Below, piece after piece: positions 38,301 to 49,276 of a stretch of DNA of 64,000 nucleotides. A program made the translations under genes and the position numbers. Source of the DNA: Hydractinia symbiolongicarpus (Eukaryota > Cnidaria > Hydrozoa > Anthoathecata > Hydractiniidae); contig NC_079879.1 in NCBI RefSeq assembly GCF_029227915.1, forward strand, positions 33,856,501-33,920,500. The letters are read 5' to 3'. How positions within the stretch are numbered: position 1 is the stretch's first letter; every line of letters starts with the position of its first letter. The notes under the pieces were generated by a model. That model saw only the letters and a program-made list of their open reading frames with translations. It searched no databases and was not told where the DNA came from.

Positions 38301-40148
38301 ACTGGTATGGTATGTGCTGACGAAACCCTTTTACATCGAAATACCAACTGTGACAACCAGGCAACTTTTCATTTTTTTAAATAGGATGAGTTACTATATG
38401 AAATTAAAAGCAACATATGTAGACCTGCTCTACTGTCTTACTTGCATTAATACATATCCCCCACTGTGGAGAACTGTCCCTATGTAGCGGCTGATGTAGC
38501 GGCTGACGGATGAGCTCACTTTTAGCATATATTTTTAAGGGAGTGAAAATCCTCTATCCCAAGAGTATCCATTTTTTTGTCTGTGAAAACTATCAAACTA
38601 ATAAAAAACTTTCTTATGAAGAGTAAACGTTCTCTTGTTTGTTATAAATTTGTTAAAAACTGTACAAAGTGTACAATATTTATAGTAAGCAGAACGGTGA
38701 ATTTAGGTATACCAGAATTGTAATTAGACCAGTAAACTAAAAGTTAAATATCCCTGATCTGAACTACAAAGTTCAGATCACCAACCTTGTCTCTAAAAAT
38801 TTACTGAAATACATATACTCTGTTCTTCCATGTTGCTTACTAAAGGAAAATCTTCCCTTAGAATTAAAATTTCTACCTTCTTTCTTAATTTTTTTCTCCT
38901 TATTTTATTATGAAGTTTGCCCTGCAAATAGATAAACACTGTCAAATTTTTGCCTTCTGTAATTTTGTGGTCATCGTACAAATAGATAAAGCATGCCTAG
39001 AATAAGGCATTATGTAGATATACCTCAAGTAGGAAGAAATATTTGCCCTAATTTAAAATGGAATTATAACCAACTAAAGTAGGGCATTTTGATGTGGATA
39101 GACTGCAACCACTTTAAGCAGGTCATTTTTCAATTTTCAAAAAAAATAAAAAGATTCCTAGTTAAAAACTAGGAATCTTTTTATTTTTTTTGAAAATTCT
39201 CGATGGTTTGATCAACGTTGAGTATAGTAAACCACTTTAAGTAGGACATTTTGATACTTGAAGTTTGACAAAATACAATGTAATCTTTAATCAGCTCTAA
39301 AGCAATGTGAATAAAAATTGTTAACCTTATAGGAGTTGATATTTTTCCATTATAGATATGATTTTTAAAGCCTTTTTTATAATAGAACACCTAAAAACGC
39401 CTACTTTATTCAACAGAGACAACTCTGTAATTTAATGCATTACGTAGGGCAAAAGCTCTAAAAGTTGTGCGATGTAAACCACGCAAATATTTGCATTGAT
39501 TTTGTATATTTAAGGCTCGATTTTGTGTTGAATGGCATTTTCCCCAACTGGAGATAATCATCACCACACAATACAGACAAAGAAATAAATATGAAAATAA
39601 ACACCAATGCATGTTATTCAGCGACTAATTTTGTATGTGTCTTAAAAAATCATTAATAAAAAACAAACCTCATCATATCCTTTAGAGGATAAAAACATAA
39701 CTTTTTGTTGTTGATCCGCAGGCATTTGTTGTTCCTTGGCAACAGCCTGATTTAAGTCAGTAAATGAACTACTTTTAACACTTTGAAATTTTGTGGAATT
39801 AGCAAAATAACAGCCATTAGTGTGATGGGGTAGCGTGGCACCATTTCTCCATGCAAATGGCAATAAGTTTTTTCTTATTTCTTCAAGTGCATGTGCTTTG
39901 TTTGTGGTTCGTGGGAAAGACCGTCTATCTCCAGCAGAGCTCTGTGTTAAGGCATTGATGTTACTAGACATGGATAACTGTTGTTCAAAAGAGTTTTGAC
40001 TCTGAAGAACTGGGTTAATATTCTGTTGCTCAAGTTGTTGTTGTTGCTGTTGTTGCTTTTGAACATGTAAATGCTGTAAATTCTTGTTTATATCTCTTAA
40101 CATTTGACTGTTGCTGGCTGCTGTTCTGTACTTATTAGGATCAGTCAT
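32357..40148 (-). CDS. LATS1: Large tumor suppressor kinase (LATS/Warts), Hippo pathway
   Basis: Three coding exons, 39669-40148, 33257-35719 and 32357-32881, all phase 0, give 1155 residues. The N-terminus has a polyQ run and two conserved motifs (SQMLRDINKNLQHL; KAHALEEIRKNLLPFAW), then a UBA domain split by intron 1 (KGYDE|VLVAEILRNDPNKSIE). The middle has PPxY motifs for WW-domain partners such as Yorkie/YAP (SPPSY, PPPPYPGAK, EPPPY, SPPPYPG). The MOB1-binding region is PQAYKFYMEQHVENLL through QKESNYIRLKRAKMDKSMF. The AGC kinase domain begins near residue 711 with GVGAFGEV, has HRDIKPDN near 830 and DFG in TDFGLC, an insert-bearing activation loop and SLVGTPNYIAPE near 928. The hydrophobic motif FYEFTFRHFF is near 1090, and the end is APVYV. 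MST/Hippo phosphorylates LATS, which then inhibits YAP. A splice acceptor just before the ATG implies a 5' UTR exon farther right. Intron 1 (35720-39668) is full of mobile DNA. Confidence 0.97.
36484..36659 (-). mobile_element. 5'-truncated non-LTR retrotransposon tail with (TTATC)n end
   Basis: About 175 bp present in copy B and absent from copy A, bordered by CTTA on both sides. On the minus strand it ends in AATAAAATTATC followed by TTATC repeats, as LINE 3' ends with a microsatellite tail do. There is no coding sequence, so the LINE clade cannot be named. Confidence 0.65.
36833..37058 (+). pseudogene. THAP-type zinc-finger relic, copy B
   Basis: Same start (MVKWTCTSGLCF) and same CCEHW end as copy A, also with frame breaks. 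It lies in LATS intron 1 on the opposite strand to LATS. It probably came from a transposon that entered the intron before the duplication. Confidence 0.55.
37544..38340 (-). pseudogene. Decayed coding sequence in LATS intron 1, family unknown
   Basis: Minus-strand stretches read like real protein. One runs from about 37930 to 37544 (NIGQCVSGNVQELQIKI, then MRDPHLVKLKNYKF, then LTAAKWCKKNEDLLL). Another, around 38340-38060, includes NKVAGFHKSLLPRNLNPETF. Stops and frame changes separate them. A transposon-derived gene is likely given the setting. I do not recognise the family. Confidence 0.4.
39132..39198. repeat. Near-perfect 32 bp hairpin in LATS intron 1
   Basis: The left arm runs from AATTTTCAAAAAAAATAAAA to GATTCCTAGTT, the loop is AAA and the right arm is its exact complement ending TTGAAAATT. 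On both sides are copies of CCACTTTAAG(T/C)AGG(A/T)CATTTTGA-like sequence, so the hairpin is the centre of a larger palindromic repeat. It has the form of a MITE with a long stem. Confidence 0.75.
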
Positions 40149-43100
40149 TCTGCAAAAATTGTCACAAACACAATATATTTTTTACAGGCTAAACTTTTCA
40201 TTTCATTTTTATCTTCCGCTGTGAAAATATTATGCTTAATATATTCACATCTGGAGTATTCATTAATAAACCAACACAACCTAGGAATGATACAACAATT
40301 TAAAACCAACCCAGTGCTAGTTCAAGCACAAGTTCAGTGGCCATCAATACTTCAAAATTTCTTTGGACGAAATTCAACATAGCTTTCTTAACATAAGCCC
40401 GACAAAAGAGATTCCATTCTGGTATAAACGACAGACCGAAAATATGCGGGGTAAATTACAAATACACAGAACAAGAATTCTCGTAAAAGATAATGGTAAA
40501 TGTTTCTTAACCATCAAAAAGGCGCTATTTAAGGAATTATTGATATTTTAAAAATTCTTAAAAAACAGGATGTTTTCAGTGGTAATATCTGAATTTAAAT
40601 TTATGCTATTTAGGCATTCACATAAAGAACAAAATACGGTGAACAAGGCGTTATTTCTTATAAAATGCATTGTTTACTTATCGTGACATGCTGACTATCA
40701 TAGTTATAAATAAATTTATGTTAAAAAATTAAAAAGAGAAAATAATTGTAGTTCTGTTGATAAAATTTTTAAGAAGCGCAGAAATAAAATAAAATAATTA
40801 TTTTGTTTATTCGGGAAAATATTGCTTGCATAATTCCGGTCTGCATTTTATTCACACAAGTATGCATCAAATTCCATATCTTTTGCGATCTGTGGGACCG
40901 AGTGCCAATGTTAGGGCGCATGCGTGGATAATGAAATTTTATATGTGAACATTCCTCTTCTCGTTGTTGACATTCTTTCAAGATCAACTTAAATAAAGAT
41001 AGAGTGTGCTAAAGTTTGATATGACCACAATGATCCGTTAGACTAATTACATGAACTTAGAATTTTGCAGGTATTCTTTCATAAAAAGAAATCTTAAAAT
41101 AAACAGTGGATTAAATTTTTTCTAGAAGTTTGTTTAACAATATTGTGCTAAGATATAAAGTGTCAGTATTTCACAGAACTTATATACCCGCTAAACTGAA
41201 ATAATAGTTTATTTTTGCAAGATGAGTAACACAACAAATAGGATATACCTAGTTTCATTTCAGAGATGTAAGGAATGCAGGCTATTGATGGGTTGGTTAG
41301 ACTGAACCCACTAACGTAGGAGTCTGAACGCCTTCGCAATATGTTGATTCAAAAGCAGTTTCGAAATGTTAATCCATGACGTCATCGTCTCAAAATACGC
41401 TCGATGGATGTTTTATAAACAAAAACCTGTCACATATTTCAAGCGAAACATTTTAAATTTGTTATTGACATGTGAAAATTTGTAAGAGAGATAATCTCTC
41501 TGTCAAAGTCTATTTATTCGGAAGCGTATAAGCTTAATAAAAAAACAGATGAAATACAATTCGAATACGCGAGAAGCCATGACCATAAATTCTTTTTTTT
41601 CGACACGTAAAATAAGCCATTATTGCTGCATCCTTTATGACGATATGTCATAATTTTACAGTGACGACATTAAAGCATTTCTTGTGCGCAAAAGACAAAG
41701 ACAATTACCAGCAAGTTTAGACACAAAGGTCATATAGAGAAAAGAAATAACGCTATTATGAGCTTGTGACGTCACTACATGTTTATTCATAAATACTTTT
41801 AAGCTGAATGCTTGCATACGATGTAGTTATGCGAATAGTTACTCATTTTGATTTATTTAACCCATACACAAGGTTTTTAAAGACATTTAGGCTGACATTT
41901 GATAAGAAATTAGAACAACTGAAAAACATGTTTAGTCTGAACAAGGTTTTCAAACTTAGAAATTACTTTGAATTCAGGTTCAGTTTTTCTCTTGTTAACA
42001 ATTCAATGATAAAGAAGTGTGTTGAGGTAATGGATACTGCAATATGGCGGTGTGGCAATAATCTGGGTTAAAAAGGTAAAATGTTAAAAACTTTTCTTGC
42101 GTTTTTAAAGTTTGTCCAGTTTAGAACATAATGAGAACAAATTTTATCCTCATTTCCTTCAAAAATAATTCAATCCAACCCTAGCTAAAATTACGACACA
42201 TCGACGTCGACACTTGCTTGCAAAAACCGGCGTATGGTCTATGTTTTTTAAGGCTTTAATTATTACTAGCCAAAAGCTCTAATGGTACATTGACATCAGA
42301 GAAAAAGTTTTAGACAATAATTTTTCTACAATCTCGTTTTCAAGTCATTTTTCCCGCTTTTGTGAACGAAATTAGTTTTTTGTTTTGATACGAAAACTTA
42401 GTTTAAAATTTCTCAGAAGCTTTACGATTAATAATAAAATATCATGATGAAATAGACCTGGCTATCGCCAGCACTAAACTTTCTTAACGTATGACACAGA
42501 TTGGAACTGGACAGTCTTCTAGAAAATGCAAAAGGATCAGGGAAGCATTTTACATGTAATAAACGCATTTTTCTATAATTTTTTCACTTAAAAAGGGGCG
42601 GATCCCACTCTATCGCATAAATTAATTTTGAAAGATAGTCAATAGATTTTTATAACTATTTTTAGAGATAATTTTAACTTCCAGTTTGTTAGCACTTACT
42701 TAAGCAAAGCCTAAATCAAATAAGAAAAAGGCGCGAGACTAGGCCGGAAACTGAATTTGATGAAATCAGTACAACAGCCTTGTAAACATCTTTCTATATG
42801 AACTTAAGGGTGGGTCAATCAAACCCAAATTTTAGAGCTTTATAACGTACCACTAGAATTATATTTATTGGCACATAAATCCTCCATTTTTGCAATGGAA
42901 TTTTATCTATAGGAAAATTCTATGTATCTGTTGTTTTGATTGGCAAAAAGAAAAAGGAGCTAAAAATAAATAAACTTTTTTTCTTTTCTGTGAATACCAT
43001 GTTGGTCCATGTTATATCACGGTACAATGCAATATGCTTTATTGGCGTAATTTCATATTTTCAAGGTCAAATTCTCACAGGTCTTTTAAAGGCCTGTAAC

Positions 43101-45861
43101 GCCAGCTTTTAAAGCTGCGATGTGAAGACTAGGGGCTAGTGAGTATTGATAAATGAGATACGGTATTTTCCGTGTTTTCTCGTTTTCCCAGTTGCTACAG
43201 ATACAAAATTTATTCCTGCATGCAATAAAGAGCGTGACTCTGTTGTGAACGCAAATTAGGGAGTATAATTAAATCTAAATTTAATATAAGTAATTCGGTG
43301 ATGCAAATTTCTAAAAGCTTACATTATTTTACTTAAATGTTTCTCTGTCTCTTACACCAAATCTTCCGTTTCAAATCTCCCGTTTAATCGGGAGATTATA
43401 CTAATCGAGAAATAATGAGTAGAGTCAAGCATTCCTTAACATTTCGTGTAACCACAACATGGTTGCATTAATTTTCTCACAATCGTCATTATGGCTTATA
43501 TGAGATGACGCAGCAGCGTTTCTGTTATGACTTCATGTAGTTTTTGTGAGTTTTATTCATAACAGTAGTAGTTGATATATCACGTTCTATAGTCTCTCCA
43601 CTTCATATGTCTTAAAGCTAGTTCAGGGTTCAGATCAGATGGGTTTTCATTTGTTTGAGTTATTTTTTTTTGAAACTAGAATCCACATCATGTTGCGTTT
43701 AAGTCCAGCTATTTCATATAGAGACGGTCTTTTACACTGTCAACAACTGTCATTTCTTTATTACGTCATATCTTCATTTGCATGCGAAAAATTACAATAG
43801 AGATTATAAAAATTTGTAATTCAGAAAGAGGGCTGGCTAACAATTTGTTGCAGTATTACGTTACGTTGGTTTCATTCACTTTTAATATACCTTCTAATGA
43901 ATTTTTGTAATAATCTGAAAACGTGAAGCATGGAGGTATAAAGACACCTTATACTTCTATACGTGAAGAGACCGCCCTAAATAAAAATTAATTAAAATTA
44001 AACAAGTAGTATGTACAATCTGTTTTACAAGTAGTACATAAATTTTTATTTCAATTTTTAGCCCTTTGCTGTAACTATTCTGAATTTTATCTTGTTGCTT
44101 GTGAAAACCAAGCTGTGATACGGAAGGCACGAAATATGGTAAACTTATACGGAATATGGACGTGGGAAGTATATACGACGTGGGAAATATATACGATGTA
44201 AATTTTTCCACAGACAAAACACTAGTACTCAATAAGAACAATTACATTCACCACTTGCCCTATCGATAAAAATATTTTTGCGCGTTTTTTGTATTGTAGG
44301 CGTTGCAAAGAAAGTATCATAAAGAGGTCCTGGGGACAAGACTGATCGATTCAATCAGTCGCTTATGTCGAGAAAACTTGCGGCCACCAAAAGCAAGACT
44401 TACTGCTACCTAATGTCGGCCTATCTGTCGTGAAGTTGTTTTATTTGTATCTCATGACTTATATCTTCTTTTCTCGCTATTGTTTACTCACTGGAATGAA
44501 TTATCGTTTTCATAAATTAGGTTCTTGTAGAAAGACGCGAGCAGCAACGAAAAAAAATCTTCGTGATAAAGTCGCATTCACATCCTTGTATTTTTTTACA
44601 TAATTGTTAATTCCAAACAGCTCCTATGGGCTTAAACTAATTTTCAGGGAAATAAGTTAACTATAATTGTAATTTTCCAAGTCTTGTGGCAAACTCTACT
44701 TGTTTGTTTCAAGTTTTTACTGAAAAAGCTTTATCAGAAAAACCATTCTATTCCAAATGAAGAGAATTAATGCAAGTATGCCGGCACATTCTTTTAACAG
44801 TACGAAAACAATTTAATCAGTTGTTATGATCAAAAGTAACGACTTCCTACCTGGCTAAATACATAATCGAAGTAATCAGCTAATTGGAAAGTTTCGTGTT
44901 CATTCAGACCACTTAAATTCCTGTCACGCATTAAATAATCATGCAAATGAATGCAGATAAGCAATCTTTTGCTATTTATTATAGCTTTGTTTGTCACATG
45001 CGTTTGGAAATGAAGTAAAAAAAATGTATATGTTTTTACCATATTCTATTTTCAATCGCTTTTGACGGGAAATCCGCTGCACTTATTTGCTAGAAAGCCT
45101 TCACTAGGGGCTTTATACAGCACGGTATAATTTTTAACCTCATAGCAATCAAAATGGTTGCTATGAATGTAAACAAAAAACTTCGCCAAAGAATTGGTAA
45201 GAATGCTAGCTACACACAGATTTAAAAATCAATTCTGTCGATATAAATAACTATAAAGGGACATCATAAAATTTATACAATGTGATAATATATATATTCA
45301 GAGGTAAAAATATATGAGACCGCAATTTTTTAAAGCTTGTTGATCAGGGGTCAACCTCTTTACAATAGGTGCAACAGGTCAACAAATTTTGCCAATTTTT
45401 TTGTTTGCTTATGTACCGCTGACGTCAGCAATTTTCCCACAAGCCTTGTCGACTAGTCGCTAATTAATATCAAGGAAACGGTGTTGAAGAACTTTTTTAT
45501 TCATTTGAAGTTACTCCGCTATTTGGAGTATTATTGTGCATAGTTATACATGGCTTTGTTCCTGATGCTTGAAAGTAATTTTGATAAGTTTAATAATGGG
45601 ATCCAACGTTTGTTGATTAAGTATTATCTGGCCATAATTTTTTGGTACTAATTTAGACTCGATTTTGGGTATTTTGCCAATTTTGGTCTAAATGGCAAAA
45701 CTTTTAGTTCAATAGCGAAGCCTACGTAGCGGAGTATTACGAAAAAAAATATTTAGTTTCACTTGGTGTGAACTGGTCCATAACGATAACCACAAAGGAT
45801 TCTGACTTCGACTTGTCACTCTCAAGCGTAGTTGATCACTAATTAATAGCGAAAGCACTTT
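40149..45861. other. Upstream of LATS, no gene recognised
   Basis: An acceptor-like TTTTTGCAG next to the LATS start codon implies a non-coding first exon somewhere here, but it was not found. An 87-codon plus ORF at 41808-42071 has no recognisable features. Around 45640-45700 is a dispersed-repeat relic (TGGTCTAAATGGCAAAAC). The last five bases (45857-45861, ACTTT) are the left target duplication of the virus-like element. Confidence 0.45.
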
Positions 45862-45891
45862 AGCTAGTGTAGGGATGGAATATAACCAGAC
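45862..45891 (+). repeat. Left terminal inverted repeat of the virus-like element
   Basis: A 30-base match, in inverse orientation, to 56349-56378. Begins AGCTAG. Preceded by ACTTT (45857-45861), the presumed target duplication. Confidence 0.92.
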
Positions 45892-45983
45892 CAAACAAGG
45901 TTGGGCTCTCGGCGTTTTATGACAAGCGAGTTGTACATGACGATGGTGTACATACCTTCCAGCTTGTGGTTTAAGGGAATGAA

Positions 45984-46196
45984 ATGGAAGTGTGTTTGTA
46001 TATCGCTGTAATACTACCGTATGCCCTGATCGCATTTTGCTTCTTTTGATATCGACATAATAAAAAATATGAACATGTGGAACCCCCGCCGAATAAGCGT
46101 CAGGTCCTGAAAGAGGCCCTACGTAAGGGCAAAGGACACCTTCTGCCCAAAAAATTTACAGAATGGTTTGTCGGCAAGGCCCTGATGAGGTGGTAG
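45984..46196 (+). pseudogene. Small membrane protein of the element, one internal stop
   Basis: 71 codons from ATG 45984 to TAG 46194-46196 with an in-frame TGA at 46047-46049. The N-terminal 21 residues are a hydrophobic membrane segment (LYIAVILPYALIAFCFF). The part after the stop is basic. It is the first gene inside the left TIR and overlaps the next. No family was recognised. Confidence 0.5.
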
Positions 46197-46519
46197 AAAA
46201 GATCCATACCGAGTACCTTTAACGCGAGCTTCGAGAAAAGGGGGAGAAAACAGCTAGAGCACTGTCTACTCACGTGGTCAATCTGTATGCCAACATGATT
46301 GGTAACTTTGTGGATAACGACAATGTCGAGGAACTGAGAAAGGATATCGAAGAAGACCCTGTAATCCGAGACTCTATGACAGATCTCGGGATCCTGGTGT
46401 ACTGCACCATCGGAAGATGTCTTGCACCGCTCCTGGTCCTGTCTCACACGGCGAGACATATAAGAAAAAAGAAAGAGAATGCAGAGAAGGAGGTGGAGGA
46501 GGCGGAGACGGTGCTATAA
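46163..46519 (+). pseudogene. Hypothetical element protein with membrane segment and charged tail, one internal stop
   Basis: 119 codons with an in-frame TAA at 46220-46222. The frame is otherwise open. The middle has a weak hydrophobic segment (GILVYCTIGRCLAPLLVL) and the end is a Lys/Glu-rich helix (RKKKENAEKEVEEAE). It overlaps the preceding gene by 34 bases, the tight packing typical of viral genomes. Function unknown. Confidence 0.5.
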
Positions 46520-46554
46520 GATAAATCAGTGTAGAAGTTCAGAAACAAGAGGAT

Positions 46555-46895
46555 ATGGTTATAACAAAACTACCGAAGAATTAGGGTCGTGTTGCTGCAG
46601 GCAAGAGACTTGCGGAATGGAACCGGAAGAACAAGTCTAACTTACAAAAGAACGTGGGGAAAGAACCTTCACAGGATGATAAAAACCTGCGACAGATTCC
46701 GGCAAATCGATGGACAGTGTCTACATCTATGGGGTCGGAACTTTGGCTATATTGGCGATAGGGGTAGGGGATTGGTGTAAATTTGGCAGGGGTAAAAATG
46801 AATCCCAAAACACTACACCGGCGGCCCATCCCGAGCCCCAACGGGGGAAACAGGGCAAAACCCAACCAAATATCGATAATTTCAAAATGCTGTAA
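46555..46895 (+). pseudogene. Hypothetical membrane protein of the element, stop plus frameshift
   Basis: It starts at ATG 46555, with an early TAG at 46582-46584 followed by a basic stretch (RVAAGKRLAEWNRKNK). A frame change around 46700 leads into a membrane segment (VYIYGVGTLAILAIGVG) and a Pro/Gln-rich end at 46893-46895. A basic helix followed by one membrane segment recurs in elements of this type as I know them, but no function is established. Confidence 0.5.
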
Positions 46896-46904
46896 TAATA
46901 ATAA

Positions 46905-47219
46905 ATGAGTACAAGCAACGTAACACCGAAGGAAAAAGAAATTTTGGATATGTTGTACGAGACGGTCGTGGACCTTGGTTTCGCATTCGCCTATGCAATG
47001 ACAGGTAAAAAATTTTGGGGGTATTTCACGCCCATCCACAAAAATGGACACCGAAGACGTTCTAATAAAAAAATGGTTGCCTATTTCGCAGCAGGGAGAG
47101 CAAGTCGTGAAGTGGCCGTCTCCAAAGGATGGTTGCCGGTAAGTATAGTCCCGAAGCCTAAAATAGAGTGGACAAACATGAGTTATGGAAGGAGTCAAGT
47201 GTTCAAGACGCAATATTAA
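46905..47219 (+). CDS. Intact hypothetical protein of the element, 104 residues
   Basis: Open from ATG 46905 to TAA 47217-47219, with the next gene's ATG directly following the stop. It begins with a charged helix (TPKEKEILDMLYETVVDLG), has an aromatic core (FWGYFTP) and a basic patch (KNGHRRRSNKK). No signal peptide and no clear membrane segment. I recognise no family. Its intact frame among broken neighbours is notable. Confidence 0.7.
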   Translation: MSTSNVTPKEKEILDMLYETVVDLGFAFAYAMTGKKFWGYFTPIHKNGHRRRSNKKMVAYFAAGRASREVAVSKGWLPVSIVPKPKIEWTNMSYGRSQVFKTQY

Positions 47220-47723
47220 ATGACAACAAAACATTGTAGATGCTGTAAAAAACTGTTTACCCTGGACAAGTTCAAAATCAGGGGGAATACTCGAACGAAA
47301 AGTTGCATAGACTGCCTGGCCAAAGCTAGGGAGGGGCGGCCAATTAAAAATAAGGACATCGAAGACGTTGAATATGAAATAGACCCCCTTGCTATCGATA
47401 AAGACATTAAAGGGGTTCAGCAGAATGAAAACTATCTGCTTTTGTATACCCTGCTCATATACGACATTATACCTCATTATACTGAACTTATCGGGGATAG
47501 CCTGGAGAAGGCAAGGCTGGTCGGGAGGTATCGCAACGCATTGCGGTGTCTACAGGGTAGATTATTATATACTCCACCACCCCGCGAATATCAGACTCGA
47601 AATACCAAGATATGCCATGCCTGTCGAGGGTCCTTGGAAAACAGGCAGTGGGGTGTGTTGACATGTTCGGGCTGTGCCGCAATATACCTCAAAATTCACG
47701 ACAGGAAGTGGTCGAATTATTGA
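47220..47723 (+). CDS. Intact 167-residue protein with zinc-binding motifs at both ends
   Basis: ATG 47220 abuts the previous stop. The N-terminus has a four-cysteine motif (CRCC near residues 6-9, then CIDC near 29-32). The C-terminus has a second one (CHAC, then CSGC about 16 residues later), which looks like a zinc ribbon. The middle is helical (NYLLLYTLLIYDIIPHY). It is directly upstream of the packaging ATPase with a 6-base gap. Zinc-ribbon proteins of viruses often act in transcription or DNA handling, but that role is inference here. Confidence 0.75.
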   Translation: MTTKHCRCCKKLFTLDKFKIRGNTRTKSCIDCLAKAREGRPIKNKDIEDVEYEIDPLAIDKDIKGVQQNENYLLLYTLLIYDIIPHYTELIGDSLEKARLVGRYRNALRCLQGRLLYTPPPREYQTRNTKICHACRGSLENRQWGVLTCSGCAAIYLKIHDRKWSNY

Positions 47724-47729
47724 AATAAA

Positions 47730-48319
47730 ATGTTGTATGTCGTGAGAGATTCGCATACGGCAATCTTCACAGGTCCTACTTCTTGCGGAAAAACGCAACG
47801 TGCTTTGGACCTGCTTGAGCATGAATATAAAAATAATTATCACAACATAGTCATTTTGTGCCCAACTATACGGTGGAATAAGACATACTTAGAGAGGGCA
47901 ACGCTATGGAAAGACCCTTACGTGTTCCTGATAGACCCCAAGGACCAACTTTTCGAATGGATCCGAAAACTGTACCCATTGTTGGCGGCCGAGGAGAGTC
48001 TCTTTATAGTCGACGACGTCATAGCTGATGAAGGTCTCGATAATTGTCGACAAAGCCTACTTGAATTGGCTATTGCGGGAAGACATCGCAAACACAGCTT
48101 GTGGCTATTAACGCAGTTGTATACTGTTCTTCCTTTGAAGGGGAAAAAGAAGGTCTATTCCTCTGGTTTCTTCATGAGCGGTCGCATATGAAAATGATAG
48201 ACGAGGAAACCAACATGATCCCCGGATGGGATGATATCAAGGCCGAGCTGAAAAATTCCAAACATGCATGCCTATACGTAAGGCTTGAACACCCTAGGAC
48301 CTGGAAGATTCTTGAGTGA
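47730..48319 (+). pseudogene. A32/FtsK-HerA-type genome-packaging ATPase, one frameshift
   Basis: The frame opens at ATG 47730. Walker A is GPTSCGKT (residues about 14-21) and Walker B is SLFIVDD (about 92-98). A sensor-like LWLLTQ lies near 130. After that the first frame ends at 48191, while the continuing coding sequence is found in another frame to TGA at 48317-48319, so one frameshift lies around 48120-48150. Length, about 196 residues, is in the range of such ATPases in Polinton-like viruses, which pump DNA into the capsid. The Walker motifs are intact; the break removes the C-terminal third. Confidence 0.85.
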
Positions 48320-48359
48320 GAATGTTGCAATCCTCTGGTCGGGCATTGGTATATAGAAA

Positions 48360-49150
48360 ATGTCTTCACAACTCGCCTTATTCAACGCAATACCCGCAGG
48401 AGCCATTGAAACCCTGTTTGACAAGCAAGATCAATCCCTCTTCAAAAGGGCAGATCTCGAGAGATTCCTCTGTATTCAAAATGCTAGGAAGTATGGCCTT
48501 GATCGTCATATGACAATATCAAGGGTAGAAATAGAGGGTATACCGGCTGTACCGGCTGGGTACAGCCAGTCGGGTATTCTAGGAGGAGGGAAAAATCCCC
48601 ATGATGTATTTGTCACGTTGGATGGGGCGTTGGAAATTACCGTCAGGTCAAGAAAGCCGAGGGCCGTAGCTTTGACAAAATGGCTGGCCTGAAGGGGGTG
48701 GAAAAATTACAGGATGAACTCAAAGAGCAGCGTCAAACCCTTGAGGATAAGGAGAATGCTATGGTCTTTCTCAATGATAAAATTGAGGACAGGGATAGTC
48801 AGCTCGTGATGTTTGGGGATGAAATTGAGGAGCTACAGCAACGTGCCGTGGCACACCTCGACGATCCCGGCAAGGATAATTGCAAGGTCATTATACAAAA
48901 GAACAACGACGAACCCTTCCAATATCTTGGCATCTGTGGCCAACTGGGGTATGTAGTCCAAAAAATACGAAATAAGCTCGTCGACTACCCCAAGGATGAG
49001 ATCGTGGTACTGGCAGAAACACCGAATGCCATCGTCCATTACAATTGGCTCCGAGAGCGTGGCTGTATCAAGGTAAACCCGGAGAGGGTCAGACTATTTA
49101 GGCTTGGTGAGCATTACACGCATGAACGTCTATTGGAACTAGCGGAATAG
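48360..49150 (+). pseudogene. BRO-N family DNA-binding protein with coiled coil, one frameshift
   Basis: The first frame, 48360-48692, holds a BRO-N-type domain (KNPHDVFVTLDGALEITV, RSRKPRAVALTKWL). The continuation is in another frame, 48680-49150, with a Glu/Gln-rich coiled coil (KLQDELKEQRQTLEDKENAM) and a C-terminal domain resembling those fused to BRO-N or MSV199 in large DNA viruses. The frames overlap near 48680-48692, which locates a one-base shift. BRO proteins bind DNA and are common in insect viruses, NCLDVs and related elements; their function is poorly defined. Confidence 0.75.
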
Positions 49151-49180
49151 GTGGTCTCCAAGGGTTAACAGAAGCTAATT

Positions 49181-49214
49181 ATAATTGTACTACTCTTGTG
49201 GGTAGTATAATTAT
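49181..49214. terminator. Hairpin after the plus-strand gene block, possible 3'-end signal
   Basis: ATAATTGTACTAC and GTAGTATAATTAT form a 13 bp stem with one mismatch and an 8-base loop, 30 bases after the BRO stop codon. The position at the end of the left gene block suits a transcription-end structure, but this is inference. Confidence 0.4.
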
Positions 49215-49276
49215 CCTCACATCATATATTGGTTATTAACCAACCACTAAAAGTCTAAAAGTAGACCAAAACTGGT

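Noticed and set aside
41808-42071. 87-codon plus-strand frame
   Set aside because: AT-driven composition, no motif, and no flanking splice or promoter features. Chance is likely.
45709-46035. 108-codon minus-strand frame across the left end of the element
   Set aside because: It crosses the TIR and target duplication, so it could not have existed before insertion, and it has no protein-like features.
46581-47477. 298-codon open frame on the minus strand, the longest in the left part of the virus-like element
   Set aside because: It lies antisense to the two intact abutting genes at 46905-47723, which have cysteine motifs and stop-to-start packing. Its own sequence is Cys/Phe/His-rich in the way antisense frames are.
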